Source: Rhodospirillaceae bacterium UBA6608 (GTDB lineage: Bacteria; Pseudomonadota; Alphaproteobacteria; Rhodospirillales_A; Casp-alpha2). Taken from it: 12,366 bases of DNA. The notes beneath the pieces are model-generated. The model saw only the letters and a list, made by a program, of their open reading frames with translations, made no database searches and was not told where the DNA came from. Made by a program: the position numbers and the translations under genes. Below are positions 1 to 9,496 of this stretch, in pieces; position 1 is the first letter of the stretch, and every line of letters begins with the position of its first letter. The stretch is taken from positions 9,182-21,547 of the forward strand of contig DJHY01000264.1 of assembly GCA_002433335.1 (NCBI GenBank), in the 5' to 3' direction.

Positions 1-31
1 CCGCAAGGTCGAAGTCGGGAAGGGGATCTGA
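1..31 (+). CDS. nuoJ: NADH-quinone oxidoreductase subunit J, C-terminal end only
   Basis: Only the last nine codons and the TGA stop are inside the window. Reading from base 2 gives RKVEVGKGI and then a stop. The ending (KVE-x-GKGI) resembles the C-terminus common in alphaproteobacterial NuoJ, and the gene lies two bases before nuoK, where nuoJ is expected. NuoJ is a small membrane subunit of complex I. The purine-rich stretch at 17-25 in these last codons probably serves as the ribosome binding site of nuoK. The identification rests on position and a very short peptide. Confidence 0.8.
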   Translation, partial: RKVEVGKGI

Positions 32-33
32 GC

Positions 34-345
34 ATGTTCGAAATCGGCCTTGCCCATTATCTGACCGTGGCGGCGATCCTGTTCACGCTCGGGATTTTCG
101 GGATCTTCCTGAACCGCAAGAACGTGATCGTCATCCTGATGTCGGTCGAACTGATGTTGTTGGCGGTGAACATCAACCTGGTCTCGTTCTCGGTCTTCCT
201 GGGTGACTTGATGGGGCAGGTATTCGCCCTGTTCGTCTTGACCGTGGCTGCCGCCGAGGCCGCCATCGGCCTTGCCATCCTGGTCGTGTTCTTCCGCAAT
301 CGCGGGTCTATCGATGTCGAAGACATCAACCTGATGAAGGGCTAG
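34..345 (+). CDS. nuoK: NADH-quinone oxidoreductase subunit K
   Basis: NuoK (ND4L-like) is a small subunit of the membrane arm of complex I and helps form the chain of charged residues that carries protons between the quinone site and the antiporter-like subunits. The 103-residue product has the normal family length and three hydrophobic segments (about residues 5-25, 30-52 and 62-87). The two membrane glutamates known to matter in E. coli NuoK (Glu36 and Glu72) are present as E39 in [11 protein letters not shown] and E75 in [10 protein letters not shown]. The ATG follows the nuoJ stop by two bases, with a GGGAAGGGG ribosome binding site (17-25). nuoL starts 10 bases after the stop, so the gene is clearly in the nuo operon. 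Confidence 0.97.
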   Translation: MFEIGLAHYLTVAAILFTLGIFGIFLNRKNVIVILMSVELMLLAVNINLVSFSVFLGDLMGQVFALFVLTVAAAEAAIGLAILVVFFRNRGSIDVEDINLMKG

Positions 346-355
346 GGAGCGGCTC

Positions 356-2317
356 ATGATCGAAATTCTCGCCGTATTCCTGCCGCTCGTCGGCTCCGCG
401 CTCGCGGGCCTGATCGTCTTCATGCCGCAGGAAGACAAGCATAAGCAGCATGTCATGGACACGCTGGCGCAATGGGTGACCTGCGCCGGGCTGTTGCTGT
501 CCCTGACCTGCGCCATCTTCTTGTTCAAGGACGTCGCACTGGACGGCAACGCCCGCGTGACCGAGCTGTTCACCTGGATCGATTCCGGATCGCTGGAAGT
601 GTCCTGGGCGTTGCGCGTCGACAGCCTGACCGCCGTGATGATGATCGTCGTCACCGGCGTTTCGGCCATGGTCCACGTCTATTCGTGCGGCTACATGCAC
701 CACGACAAGTCGATCCCCCGGTTCATGAGCTATCTGAGCCTGTTCACCTTCTTCATGCTGACGCTGATCACCTCGGACAACCTGGTGCAGCTGTTCTTCG
801 GCTGGGAAGGGGTGGGCCTTGCCTCCTACCTGCTGATCGGTTTCTGGTACGAACGCCCGTCGGCCAACGCCGCCGCGATGAAAGCCTTCATCGTCAACCG
901 CGTCGGCGACTTCGGCTTCGCCCTGGGTATCTTCGCGACCTTCATGCTGTTCGATACGGTCAACCTGGACACGATTTTCAAGGCCGTGGCCGGCAAGTCC
1001 GATGCGACCCTGGTCGTGTTCGGCGCCGAATTCCATGCCCTGACGATCTGCTGCCTGCTGCTGTTCGTCGGTGCCATGGGTAAGTCGGCGCAGTTGGGCC
1101 TGCACACCTGGCTGCCGGACGCGATGGAAGGCCCGACCCCGGTTTCGGCCCTGATCCACGCCGCGACCATGGTGACCGCGGGCGTGTTCATGGTCGCGCG
1201 CTTGTCGCCGATGTTCGAATATTCCGAAGTCGCCTTGACCGTGGTCACGATCATCGGGGCTTCGACCTGTTTGTTCGCGGCGACCATCGGCTGCGTGCAG
1301 AACGACATCAAACGTGTGATCGCCTATTCGACCTGTTCGCAGCTCGGCTACATGTTCTTTGCCTGCGGCGTGTCGGCCTATTCGGCGGGTGTGTTCCACC
1401 TGATGACGCACGGCTTCTTCAAGGCCCTGTTGTTCCTGGGCGCCGGTTCCGTCATTCACGCGATGTCCGACGAACAGGACATGCGCAAGATGGGCGGCAT
1501 CTGGAAGCACATCAAAGTGACCTATGTCCTGATGTGGATTGGGTCCCTGGCGCTGGCCGGTATTCCGCCGTTCGCCGGGTTCTATTCCAAGGACATCGTG
1601 CTTGAAGCAGCCTGGGGCGCCCATACGGGCGTCGGCCAGTACGCCTTCTGGCTGGGTATCACGGCTGCGTTCCTGACGGCATTCTATTCTTGGCGTCTGC
1701 TGATCATGACCTTCCACGGCAAGCCGCGCGCCGACGAACATGTCATGGCCCATGTCCATGAAAGCCCGCCGGTGATGGTCGTGCCGTTGCTGGTGTTGGC
1801 GATCGGGGCCTGCCTGGGCGGCGTCTTGGCCTATGACCTGATGGTCGGCCACAAGATGGCTGAGTTCTGGGGCGACTCCATCGTGATCCTGGAACACCAC
1901 AAAGCGCTGGAAAACGCCCATCACGTTCCGCTGTGGGTGAAGCTGGCTCCGCTGGTCGTCGGCATCGCCGGGATTGCGCTGGCCTATGTGCTGTACTTGT
2001 TCGCGCCGGGTATCCCGGGGGCGATCGCGGCCCGGTTCCAGGGCGTGTATCAGTTCCTGCTCAACAAATGGTATTTCGACGAGCTGTACGACAAGGTGTT
2101 CGTGAAGCCTTCGTTCTACCTGGGCCGGAACCTGTGGAAGACAGGCGACGGGACGCTGATCGACGGGCTGGGCCCGGACGGCATCTCCGCCGCGGTGAAG
2201 AACATCGCGCGCCGCGCATCGGCGCTGCAATCCGGTTACCTGTACCACTACGCCTTCGCCATGCTGGCGGGGATCGTGGTCCTGGTGACTTGGTATCTCA
2301 TGACGAAGGCGGGGTGA
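356..2317 (+). CDS. nuoL: NADH-quinone oxidoreductase subunit L, proton-pumping
   Basis: NuoL (ND5-like) is the distal antiporter-like subunit of complex I and one of its proton channels. The product is 653 residues, slightly longer than E. coli NuoL (613). Residues matching the key E. coli positions are visible: E151 in GWEGVG (Glu144), K243 in [15 protein letters not shown] (Lys229), H268, K356 in GFFKALLFL (Lys342), and K412-D413 in FYSKD (Lys399-Asp400). The core proton-antiporter domain spans about 140-430. The segment from about 552 to 625 should contain the long lateral helix HL, and a last membrane helix lies at about 632-650. The ATG has an AGGGAG site (345-350) overlapping the nuoK stop. 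nuoM begins 7 bases after the stop. Nothing looks damaged. Confidence 0.98.
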   Translation: MIEILAVFLPLVGSALAGLIVFMPQEDKHKQHVMDTLAQWVTCAGLLLSLTCAIFLFKDVALDGNARVTELFTWIDSGSLEVSWALRVDSLTAVMMIVVTGVSAMVHVYSCGYMHHDKSIPRFMSYLSLFTFFMLTLITSDNLVQLFFGWEGVGLASYLLIGFWYERPSANAAAMKAFIVNRVGDFGFALGIFATFMLFDTVNLDTIFKAVAGKSDATLVVFGAEFHALTICCLLLFVGAMGKSAQLGLHTWLPDAMEGPTPVSALIHAATMVTAGVFMVARLSPMFEYSEVALTVVTIIGASTCLFAATIGCVQNDIKRVIAYSTCSQLGYMFFACGVSAYSAGVFHLMTHGFFKALLFLGAGSVIHAMSDEQDMRKMGGIWKHIKVTYVLMWIGSLALAGIPPFAGFYSKDIVLEAAWGAHTGVGQYAFWLGITAAFLTAFYSWRLLIMTFHGKPRADEHVMAHVHESPPVMVVPLLVLAIGACLGGVLAYDLMVGHKMAEFWGDSIVILEHHKALENAHHVPLWVKLAPLVVGIAGIALAYVLYLFAPGIPGAIAARFQGVYQFLLNKWYFDELYDKVFVKPSFYLGRNLWKTGDGTLIDGLGPDGISAAVKNIARRASALQSGYLYHYAFAMLAGIVVLVTWYLMTKAG

Positions 2318-2324
2318 CGAGACC

Positions 2325-3818
2325 ATGGATTGGCCCATTCTATCGCTGGTCACGTTCCTGCCGCTCGTCGGCGTGGCTCTGATCGCCTTTGTCCCCGCGG
2401 ACAACCCGGAAAACTCGCGCCGCGTGGCGTTGTGGGTGTCGCTCGGCACCTTCCTGGTGTCGCTGCTGATCTGGTTCAACTTCGACCGCACCACGGCGGA
2501 CATGCAGTTCGTCGAGGAAGCGGCCTGGATGCCCATCGCCGGCATTTCCTACCGCGTCGGGGTAGACGGCATTTCCATGCTGTTCGTGCTGCTGACGACC
2601 TTGCTGACGCCGCTGTGCATCCTGGCCAGCTGGGAAGCGATCAAGGTCCGCGTGAAGGAATACATGATCGCCTTCCTGATCCTGGAAACCTTCATGGTCG
2701 GCATGTTTGTCGCCCTGGATCTGTTCCTGTTCTACATCTTCTTCGAAGCCGTGCTGATCCCGATGTTCATCATCATCGGTGTGTGGGGCGGCCCGCGTCG
2801 CATCTACGCCTCGTTCAAGATGTTCCTCTATACGCTGCTCGGCTCGGTCCTGATGCTGCTGGCCATGCTGGCCATGTACATGGACGCCGGCACGACCGAC
2901 ATCACCAAGCTGCTGGTGCATGATTTCCCGCCGCAGCTTGAAACCTGGTTGTGGCTGGCGTTCTTCGCTTCGTTCGCGATCAAGGTGCCGATGTGGCCGG
3001 TTCACACCTGGCTGCCCGACGCCCACGTCGAAGCGCCGACCGCCGGTTCGGTGATCCTGGCCGGTGTGCTGCTGAAGTTCGGCGGATACGGTTTCCTGCG
3101 GTTCTCGCTGCCGATGTTCCCGGAAGCCAGCCTGATGTTCACGCCGCTGGTCTATACCTTGTCGGTCATCGCGGTGATCTATACCTCGCTGGTCGCCTTG
3201 GCCCAGGAAGACATGAAGAAGCTGATCGCCTATTCGTCGGTCGCGCACATGGGCTTCGTGACCATCGGCGCCTTCACCATGACGGTGCAGGGTGTCGAGG
3301 GTTCGATCTACCAGATGCTCAGCCACGGTGTGGTTTCGGCGGCCTTGTTCCTGATCGTCGGCGTGGTCTATGACCGTGAGCATTCGCGCGAGATCAGCCA
3401 TTACGGCGGCTTGGTCGAACGCATGCCGGTCTACGGCATTACCTTCATGCTGTTCATGCTGGCCTCGGTCGGCCTGCCGGGCACCGGTGGGTTCGTGGGC
3501 GAATTCCTGGTCCTGCTGGGTGCGTTCCAGGCCAACACCTGGGTCGCGGCGCTGGCCGCCACCGGGGTGATCCTCGGGGCCGTTTACATGCTGTTCCTGT
3601 ATCGCCGGATCATCTTCGGCAAGCTGACCAAGGAACACCTGTCCAAGATCAAGGACATGAGCAAGCGCGAGATCGCGGTTTTCGCGCCGCTTATCATCAT
3701 CACGCTGTGGATGGGGATTTACCCGTCGTCGTTCCTGGACGTCATGCACGTCTCGGTCGAACACCTGCTGAAGAACGTCGAAACGGCGCTGGCTGCCGCC
3801 CAGCAAGCGGGACGCTAA
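2325..3818 (+). CDS. nuoM: NADH-quinone oxidoreductase subunit M, proton-pumping
   Basis: NuoM (ND4-like) is the middle antiporter-like subunit of the complex I membrane arm. The 497-residue product has the usual family length and is hydrophobic throughout. Functional residues line up with E. coli NuoM: E141 in FFEAVLIPM (Glu144), K220 in [16 protein letters not shown] (Lys234), K251 in LLKFGGYG (Lys265) and E393 in GFVGEF (Glu407). The last three share a constant offset of 14 from E. coli, which supports the alignment. The ATG lies 7 bases after the nuoL stop, with only a weak GGGGTGA-like binding site in the nuoL end, so translation is probably coupled to nuoL. nuoN follows after 16 bases. 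Confidence 0.98.
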   Translation: MDWPILSLVTFLPLVGVALIAFVPADNPENSRRVALWVSLGTFLVSLLIWFNFDRTTADMQFVEEAAWMPIAGISYRVGVDGISMLFVLLTTLLTPLCILASWEAIKVRVKEYMIAFLILETFMVGMFVALDLFLFYIFFEAVLIPMFIIIGVWGGPRRIYASFKMFLYTLLGSVLMLLAMLAMYMDAGTTDITKLLVHDFPPQLETWLWLAFFASFAIKVPMWPVHTWLPDAHVEAPTAGSVILAGVLLKFGGYGFLRFSLPMFPEASLMFTPLVYTLSVIAVIYTSLVALAQEDMKKLIAYSSVAHMGFVTIGAFTMTVQGVEGSIYQMLSHGVVSAALFLIVGVVYDREHSREISHYGGLVERMPVYGITFMLFMLASVGLPGTGGFVGEFLVLLGAFQANTWVAALAATGVILGAVYMLFLYRRIIFGKLTKEHLSKIKDMSKREIAVFAPLIIITLWMGIYPSSFLDVMHVSVEHLLKNVETALAAAQQAGR

Positions 3819-3834
3819 GGGAGAACCGGACAAG

Positions 3835-5295
3835 ATGTCGCTCGATCAGATTATTCCGGCCCTGCCAGAAGTCTTCGTCGCCTGCATGGTCATGGCCTTG
3901 TTGATGCTGGGCGTGTTCCAGAAGGGGGCCCTGGCCGATCAGGACGTGAAAAGCTTCCGCCTGATTTCCGGCCTGTCCATCGGCGTGCTGGGCCTGACGG
4001 TCCTGTTGGTCGTAATGCTGGCCGACCGCCAGTTGATGGCCTTCAACAACATGTTCATCGTCGACGGCTTCGCGACCTACGCCAAGGTTCTGGTGCTGAT
4101 CGCTTCGGCTGCGGCCATCGTCATGTCCTCCGGTTACATGGAGCGCAGCGGCGTCGCCCGGTTCGAATACGCGATCCTGGTCGTGTTCGCGACCCTCGGC
4201 ATGATGATGATGATCTCGGCCAACGACTTGATCTCCCTCTACATGGGGTTGGAGCTTCAGTCGCTGTCCCTTTACGTCATCGCTTCGTTCCAGCGGGATG
4301 ATGCGCGCTCGACCGAAGCCGGTCTGAAGTACTTTGTCCTGGGCGCCTTGGCCTCGGGCATGCTGCTTTACGGTGCGTCGCTGGTCTACGGTTTTTCGGG
4401 CACCACCAACTTCACGGTTCTGGCCGACCTGTTGAAGGACGGCGCGCCGTCCGTCGGGCTGGTCGTCGGTATCGTGTTCGTGGTCGCCGGTATGGCGTTC
4501 AAGGTGTCGGGCGTGCCGTTCCACATGTGGACGCCGGACGTTTACGAAGGCGCGCCGACTCCGGTCACGGCCTTCTTCGCCGTCGCGCCGAAGATCGCTG
4601 CCCTGACCCTGTTCATCCGCGTGATGATGGAGCCGTTCGGCGGCGCCGCCGACAGCTGGCAGCAGGTCGTGATCTTCATCTCCGTCGCCTCGATGATCCT
4701 GGGCGCGGTCGCCGCCGTGGCGCAGAAGAACATCAAGCGACTGATGGCCTATTCGTCCATCGGTCACGTTGGCTATGCCCTGATCGGCCTGTCGACCGCG
4801 AACGAGGCCGGGGTGCGCGGCATTCTGGTTTATCTCGCGATTTATCTGGTGATGAACGTCGGGGCCTTCGCCTGCATCCTGTGTATGAAGCGGGGCGACC
4901 GCATGGTCGAACAGATCTCCGATCTATCGGGCATGTCGAAGACCCATCCGAAGATCGCCTTCGCCCTGTTGGTGTTCATGTTCTCGATGGCTGGGGTGCC
5001 GCCGCTAGCGGGCTTCTTCGCCAAGCTGTACATCTTCTGGGCCGCGATCGACGCGGGCTTGATCGCTGTCGCGGTGATCGGTGTGCTGACCAGCGTGATC
5101 GGTGCGTTCTACTACCTGCGCATCGTCAAGGTGATGTACTTCGAAGACGCCGAAGATCCGCTGGACGCAACTGTCGGTCGGGAACTGGGTATCCTGATCG
5201 GCGTCGCCGCCTTCGTGATCTGCTTCTTCTTTATTCAGCCGAACCTGATCCTCGATCCGGCGGCGGCGGCAGCCAAGGCGCTGCTGGCCGGCTAA
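3835..5295 (+). CDS. nuoN: NADH-quinone oxidoreductase subunit N, proton-pumping
   Basis: NuoN (ND2-like) is the antiporter-like subunit nearest the quinone-binding part of complex I. The product is 486 residues, normal for bacteria. Expected charged residues are present: E140 in [11 protein letters not shown] (E. coli Glu133), K223 in [14 protein letters not shown] (Lys217), K253 in APKIAAL (Lys247) and K397 in FFAKLYIF (Lys395). The conserved [17 protein letters not shown] stretch is at about 231-247. The ATG has an AAGGGAG site (3817-3823) overlapping the nuoM stop. It is the last nuo gene; birA follows after 13-16 bases with no terminator between, so the operon continues into unrelated housekeeping genes. 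Confidence 0.98.
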   Translation: MSLDQIIPALPEVFVACMVMALLMLGVFQKGALADQDVKSFRLISGLSIGVLGLTVLLVVMLADRQLMAFNNMFIVDGFATYAKVLVLIASAAAIVMSSGYMERSGVARFEYAILVVFATLGMMMMISANDLISLYMGLELQSLSLYVIASFQRDDARSTEAGLKYFVLGALASGMLLYGASLVYGFSGTTNFTVLADLLKDGAPSVGLVVGIVFVVAGMAFKVSGVPFHMWTPDVYEGAPTPVTAFFAVAPKIAALTLFIRVMMEPFGGAADSWQQVVIFISVASMILGAVAAVAQKNIKRLMAYSSIGHVGYALIGLSTANEAGVRGILVYLAIYLVMNVGAFACILCMKRGDRMVEQISDLSGMSKTHPKIAFALLVFMFSMAGVPPLAGFFAKLYIFWAAIDAGLIAVAVIGVLTSVIGAFYYLRIVKVMYFEDAEDPLDATVGRELGILIGVAAFVICFFFIQPNLILDPAAAAAKALLAG

Positions 5296-5311
5296 CGGCC
5301 AAAGGTCCGTG

Positions 5312-6088
5312 ATGGACGCGCCGAATCTTCCGTCGGTCTTTACGCTGGTCGAGCTGGACTCGGTCGACAGCACCAATGCCGAAGCGCGCCGTCTGGCGGC
5401 GCAGGGGCCCGACGTTGCGCCCGAGGGCACCATCGTTTGGGCCCATGAGCAGACGGCGGGACGGGGCCGCCGGGGCCGCACTTGGCAAAGCCCGCGCGGA
5501 AATCTGTATTGCTCGATCATCCTGCGCCCCGATGCGCCGCTGAAGGACGTGGCGCAGTTCAGCTTCGTCGCCGCGCTGGCCGTGTTCGATGCCATCGGCA
5601 GCCTGGCCCAACCCGGCACGGACGCGCAGATGAAATGGCCCAACGATGTGTTGGTCGCCGGGCGCAAGGTTTCGGGCATTCTGTTGGAAGCGCAGGGCGG
5701 CACCCAACCGGATGCCGCGCCGGACTTCGTAGTCGTCGGCGTCGGCGTCAACCTGGTCAGCTATCCGGAGGATGTGGAGTTTCCGGCGACGTCCTTGACC
5801 GAGGAAGGCACACCGGTGCTGGCGCCCGAATTTCTGGAATCCTTCGCCCGGCATTTTCAGGCTTGGGCCCGGCTATGGGTCGACGAAGGGTTCGAGCGGC
5901 TGCGAAAGAACTGGCTATGGCGGTGCGGGCAGATCGGCAAGGACGTCGAAGTCCGGCTGGCCAATGAAACCCTGACCGGGACGTTCAAGGACCTGGACGA
6001 AAACGGGGCCTTGATCTTGGAAACGGCGGACGGCCTTCGGACTATCACCGCCGGTGACGTGTATTTCCCTCAGGCGCAACAGGCCTGA
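5312..6088 (+). CDS. birA: Biotin--[acetyl-CoA-carboxylase] ligase, no DNA-binding domain
   Basis: This enzyme activates biotin to biotinyl-AMP and attaches it to the carrier lysine of biotin-dependent carboxylases in the cytoplasm. The 258-residue protein shows the BPL/LplA catalytic fold: DSTNAEAR (19-26), the biotinyl-AMP loop GRGRRGR (50-56), KWPND (108-112), the catalytic lysine K119 in GRKVSGILLE (E. coli Lys183), and VVGVGVNL (141-148). A small C-terminal domain runs from about 208 to 252. The N-terminal winged-helix domain of E. coli BirA is absent, so it should be a monofunctional ligase and not the biotin repressor. A GTG at 5309 directly precedes the ATG at 5312; the ATG was chosen because the AAAGG at 5301-5305 then sits 6 bases away instead of 3. 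coaX follows after 18 bases. Confidence 0.95.
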   Translation: MDAPNLPSVFTLVELDSVDSTNAEARRLAAQGPDVAPEGTIVWAHEQTAGRGRRGRTWQSPRGNLYCSIILRPDAPLKDVAQFSFVAALAVFDAIGSLAQPGTDAQMKWPNDVLVAGRKVSGILLEAQGGTQPDAAPDFVVVGVGVNLVSYPEDVEFPATSLTEEGTPVLAPEFLESFARHFQAWARLWVDEGFERLRKNWLWRCGQIGKDVEVRLANETLTGTFKDLDENGALILETADGLRTITAGDVYFPQAQQA

Positions 6089-6106
6089 CCGGGCGGAGAA
6101 AGAGCG

Positions 6107-6880
6107 ATGCTGCTAGCCATCGATTCCGGGAACACCAATATCGTCTTCGCCGTGTTTGACGACGACGGCAACCTGTTGGGTACCTGGCGGGCGAATTCCA
6201 AGCTGGAGCGGACCAAGGACGAATACGCTGTCTGGCTGCGACCGTTGATGGAAATGAACGGCATCGACCCGAAGGCGATCAGCCATGCCATCCTGGCGAC
6301 GGTCGTTCCGAGCAACCGGTTCCCCTTGGTCGGTTTGTGCCGCGACTACTATGGCGTCGATCCGTTGGTGATCGGCGATGCCAAGGTCGATCTGGGCATC
6401 AAGGTGCTGGTCGACCGACCGGAACAGGTCGGCTCCGACCGCTTGGTCAACACGGTCGCCGCCCATGCCAAATACGGCGGGCCGCTGATCATCGTCGATT
6501 TCGGCACGGCCACGACGTTCGACGTCATCGACGGGCAGGGCAGCTACATGGGCGGTGTGATTTCGCCGGGTATTAACCTGTCGCTGGAGGCCCTGCATCA
6601 GGCCGCGGCCAAGCTGCCGCTGATCAGCGTCGAGCGGCCGGAAAAGGTCATCGGCCGCGATACGGTGACCGCCATGCAGTCGGGCGTGTTCTGGGGCTAT
6701 GTCGGCCTGATCGAAGGAATCGTCGGGCGCATCCGCATGGAGATGGGCTCGGACTGCCGGGTTATCGCCACGGGCGGGCTGGCGCCGCTGTTCCTGAATG
6801 CCACTGACGCCATCGAAATGGTGGACCGCTCCCTGACCCTGGACGGCCTTTATATGATCCATCGGAAAAACACCGCATGA
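6107..6880 (+). CDS. coaX: Type III pantothenate kinase
   Basis: CoaX phosphorylates pantothenate, the first step of coenzyme A synthesis. The type III enzyme belongs to the ASKHA superfamily, needs a monovalent cation, and is known not to be inhibited by CoA, unlike CoaA. The 257-residue product has the usual length. Visible motifs are the phosphate loop DSGNTN (6-11), GSDRL with the probable catalytic D111 (109-113), DFGTATTFD (131-139), GGVISPGINLSLEAL (149-163) and ATGGLAPLF (221-229). The ATG has a GGAG site (6095-6098) eight bases upstream. Its last four bases (ATGA) overlap the rnj start, which points to translational coupling. Its position beside birA recalls the birA-coaX pairing and fusions known in other proteobacteria. 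Confidence 0.96.
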   Translation: MLLAIDSGNTNIVFAVFDDDGNLLGTWRANSKLERTKDEYAVWLRPLMEMNGIDPKAISHAILATVVPSNRFPLVGLCRDYYGVDPLVIGDAKVDLGIKVLVDRPEQVGSDRLVNTVAAHAKYGGPLIIVDFGTATTFDVIDGQGSYMGGVISPGINLSLEALHQAAAKLPLISVERPEKVIGRDTVTAMQSGVFWGYVGLIEGIVGRIRMEMGSDCRVIATGGLAPLFLNATDAIEMVDRSLTLDGLYMIHRKNTA

Positions 6881-8562
6881 GCGGCAAGCCTACCAAGAAG
6901 CAGAAGAACGAGAACGAGCTGGTCTTCGTCGCCCTGGGTGGGGCGGGCGAGATCGGCATGAACCTGAACCTCTACGGCTATGGTCCGCCGGGCGAGGAAC
7001 GATGGATCATGCTCGACCTGGGCGTCACCTTTACCGACGGTTGGCCGCCGGGGGTGGACGTGGTGATGGCCGACCCGACCTTTATCGAGGAACGGGTTGA
7101 TCAACTGGACGGCCTGATCCTGACCCATGCCCACGAAGACCACCTGGGTGCGGTGCCCTATCTGTGGGATCGCTTCAAATGCCCGATCTTCGCGACGCCG
7201 TTCACAGCCCATATCCTGGCCCGCAAGCTGGCCGAGCCGGGTTGGGAAGACGACGCCGACGTGACCATCGTGCCGTTGCAGGGCAAGTTCTCGGTCGGGC
7301 CGTTCGATCTTGAACTCATCACTCTGACCCATTCGATCCCCGAGCCGAATGCCGTGGTCATTCGCTCGCCCTTGGGCACGGTGCTGCATACCGGCGATTG
7401 GAAGTTCGATCCCGATCCGGTGATCGGCGACGTCTCGGACCAGGCCGCGTTGCGCGCCCTTGGGGACGAGGGTGTCCTGGCCATGGTCTGCGATTCCACC
7501 AACGTGTTTTCGCCGGGCCAATCCGGGTCCGAGGGCGAAATTCTCGACAGCATGACCGAGGTCATTTCCGAAGCACCCGGGCGTGTCGCCGTGGCCTGTT
7601 TCGCGACCAACGTGGCGCGGCTGGAAACCATCGCCCGCGCCGCCCAGGAAACGGGCCGACAAGTGGTTCTGGCCGGGCGGTCCCTGTGGCGGATTCAGAC
7701 GGCGGCGCGGGAGAACGGCTATATGGCCGATATCCCGCCGTTTCTGGACGAAGGCGATGTCGACAACTTACCTGACGATAAAGTGCTGATCATCTGCACC
7801 GGAAGTCAGGGTGAGCCCCGGGCGGCGTTGTCGCGCATCGCATCCGGCGACCATCCGCGCGTGTCATTGGGCGAGGGCGATTGGGTCATTTTCTCATCGC
7901 GGGAAATTCCCGGCAACGAAACCGCGATCTCTCGTCTGCAGAACGATCTGGTGGCGCGGGGCGTGCGGATCATTACCTCGCGCGATGCCTTCGTCCATGT
8001 TTCGGGCCATCCTAATCAGGATGAACTGTCCCATATGTACCAACTGGTCCGGCCCAAGATTTCCCTGCCGGTGCATGGCGAGTTGCGCCACTTGCACGAA
8101 CATGCGCGGCTGGCCCGCGAATGTCAGGTTGAACAGGCCATCGTCGCCCCCAACGGCACCATGGCGCGGCTGGCGCCGGGCCCGGCCCAGGTCGTCGACC
8201 ATGTGCCGACCGGGCGGCTGGCGCGGATTGGCGGGCGGCTGGTGCCGATGGACGGTAATCTGGTGCGCGAGCGTATCCGCAGCGTTTGGCACGGCGTCGT
8301 CACGGTGACCGTGGCCGTGGACGACGGCGGCCTTGCCGACCTGCCGCAGATCACGACTCTGGGCATTTCCGAGGATCAGGAAGACGACCCGGTCGTCGAT
8401 GCGGCGCGGGAGGCTGCGGTCAACGCCGTGCGGTCGTTGCCGCCGCGGAAACTGGCCGATGACGATACCGTGCGCGAGGCCGTGCGCCTGGCCGTGCGGC
8501 GGACTTTCCGAAGCCATTTGGACATGAAGCCCGTGACAACGGTCCATTTGGTGCGTATCTGA
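6877..8562 (+). CDS. rnj: Ribonuclease J
   Basis: RNase J is a metallo-beta-lactamase/beta-CASP nuclease with endonuclease and 5'-3' exonuclease activity, used in mRNA turnover and rRNA 5'-end maturation; it is known in alphaproteobacteria such as Sinorhizobium and Caulobacter. The 561-residue product has the family length. The N-terminal GGAGEIGMN (21-29) and metal-binding HAHEDH (84-89, ligands H84, H86, D88, H89) are clear, with THSIPE (151-156) and HTGDWKFD (171-178, D174) following. The beta-CASP part includes CTGSQGEPRAALSR (307-320) and HVSGHPNQDE (374-383); PVHGE (398-402) supplies another histidine. The C-terminal domain is about 460-561. The ATG overlaps the coaX stop, and the gene ends with tandem stops TGA-TAG. 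mce begins 39 bases later. Confidence 0.96.
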   Translation: MSGKPTKKQKNENELVFVALGGAGEIGMNLNLYGYGPPGEERWIMLDLGVTFTDGWPPGVDVVMADPTFIEERVDQLDGLILTHAHEDHLGAVPYLWDRFKCPIFATPFTAHILARKLAEPGWEDDADVTIVPLQGKFSVGPFDLELITLTHSIPEPNAVVIRSPLGTVLHTGDWKFDPDPVIGDVSDQAALRALGDEGVLAMVCDSTNVFSPGQSGSEGEILDSMTEVISEAPGRVAVACFATNVARLETIARAAQETGRQVVLAGRSLWRIQTAARENGYMADIPPFLDEGDVDNLPDDKVLIICTGSQGEPRAALSRIASGDHPRVSLGEGDWVIFSSREIPGNETAISRLQNDLVARGVRIITSRDAFVHVSGHPNQDELSHMYQLVRPKISLPVHGELRHLHEHARLARECQVEQAIVAPNGTMARLAPGPAQVVDHVPTGRLARIGGRLVPMDGNLVRERIRSVWHGVVTVTVAVDDGGLADLPQITTLGISEDQEDDPVVDAAREAAVNAVRSLPPRKLADDDTVREAVRLAVRRTFRSHLDMKPVTTVHLVRI

Positions 8563-8601
8563 TAGCTATCCGCGGACAAGAACAACGGAGACAAGACGCA
8601 G

Positions 8602-9006
<405 letters not shown>

Positions 9007-9024
9007 GAGAGAAGGGAAGCGACC

Positions 9025-9264
9025 ATGAGCTGGCAAACCGGCCTCGCCGTTTACTTCGTCATGTGGTGGATTTCGCTGTTCATGGTCCTGCCCTGGGGCG
9101 TGCGCCGGGTCGACCCGGCTGACCTCAATCCGGGTGAAGACCCGGGCTCTCCTGCCAAGCCGCATATCATCCGCAAGTTCCTTGCGACCTCGGTCGTGGC
9201 CGGGGTGTTCTTCGGTATTTTCTACTGGCTGCACGAATCCGGCCTGATCAGCTTGCGCCAGTAG
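9025..9264 (+). CDS. DUF1467 family small membrane protein, function unknown
   Basis: The 79-residue product is recognised as the DUF1467 family, small alphaproteobacterial proteins of unknown function. It has two predicted membrane helices (about 7-24, rich in Trp and Phe, and about 53-69). Between them is a loop with the conserved-looking LPWGVRRVDPAD (22-33), followed by a Pro/Gly-rich stretch up to the basic HIIRKF (47-52). There is no signal peptidase site or catalytic motif. The ATG has a GAGAGAAGGGAAG binding site, and the gene starts 18 bases after mce. It is the last gene before the terminator at 9291-9322. Its steady place between mce and proS in relatives is recalled from general knowledge; nothing in the sequence shows what it does. 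Confidence 0.88.
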   Translation: MSWQTGLAVYFVMWWISLFMVLPWGVRRVDPADLNPGEDPGSPAKPHIIRKFLATSVVAGVFFGIFYWLHESGLISLRQ

Positions 9265-9290
9265 CCTGGATCAATAGCCTAGCCGGAAAC

Positions 9291-9322
9291 GAAAAAGGGC
9301 GGCTTAGCCGCCCTGTTTTTTT
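9291..9322 (+). terminator. Strong intrinsic terminator, bidirectional
   Basis: A perfect 8-bp stem, AGGGCGGC (9296-9303) with GCCGCCCT (9307-9314), closes a 3-base TTA loop. It is followed on the + strand by G and seven T (9315-9322). On the other side, five A precede the G of the stem (9292-9296), so a minus-strand transcript would also end in a T-tract. It lies 27 bases after the DUF1467 stop and should end the nuo-to-DUF1467 transcript, separating it from proS. Confidence 0.93.
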
Positions 9323-9395
9323 CCGCAAACACATCCGCAAAAAATTAAGGCAAGACCGCTATGGTCTTGCCTACTTAGTCCGAAAATTCCGAAAA
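9322..9395. repeat. Four TCCGnAAA octamers, two each side of a hairpin
   Basis: TCCGCAAA occurs at 9322-9329 and 9334-9341, 12 bases apart, and TCCGAAAA occurs at 9379-9386 and 9388-9395, 9 bases apart. The two pairs flank the perfect hairpin at 9348-9372. The copies are short, so chance in an A-rich stretch is possible; they could also be a protein-binding site. The repeats are plain in the sequence, but their meaning is unknown. Confidence 0.55.
9339..9372 (-). terminator. Intrinsic terminator reading on the minus strand
   Basis: A perfect 10-bp inverted repeat, AGGCAAGACC (9348-9357) and GGTCTTGCCT (9363-9372), has a 5-base loop. Read on the minus strand it is followed by TAA and six T (9347 down to 9339), which fits an intrinsic terminator. 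On the + strand no T-tract follows. No minus-strand protein gene precedes it in the window, so it either ends a small RNA or stops antisense transcription from running into the nuo unit. Confidence 0.7.
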
Positions 9396-9496
9396 GCTTC
9401 GCGCCGTTAATGGCTGCCGCTTACCTTATTACTTCTTGCTTTTTTCCTCCCAAAACCCGGGCCCAGTCTGACCGGCAGGTACTCGTCATTGCGAGC
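9339..9496 (-). ncRNA. Candidate small RNA of about 150-160 nt, minus strand
   Basis: No known RNA family was recognised. The call rests on a minus-strand promoter-like pair (9503-9531), a strong minus-strand terminator (9339-9372) and a distance of about 155 bases between them with no convincing reading frame. Read on the minus strand, the 5' part can form two small hairpins (CTCG-CAATGA-CGAG and CCGGT-CAG-ACTGG). An unpaired purine-rich run containing GGGAGGAAAAAAG follows, and then the terminator hairpin. Possible alternatives are a fortuitous promoter match, or a terminator that only blocks antisense transcription. The start at about 9496 is estimated from the -10 position. Confidence 0.4.

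Noticed and set aside
326..2545. A 739-codon open frame on the minus strand opposite nuoL
   Set aside because: It lies exactly opposite a complete nuoL, its translation is rich in His, Gln, Arg and Asp with no recognisable domain, and it matches the pattern produced by G/C-ending codons in a membrane-protein gene. Similar long antisense frames lie opposite nuoM, nuoN and rnj.
8560..8565. Tandem TGA-TAG at the end of rnj as a sign of a broken or extended gene
   Set aside because: RNase J is full length and its C-terminus is normal, so this is simply a double stop.
9407..9424. A possible CtrA site (TTAA half-sites)
   Set aside because: The half-sites TTAA and TTAC are separated by 10 bases, not the 7 of the CtrA consensus.
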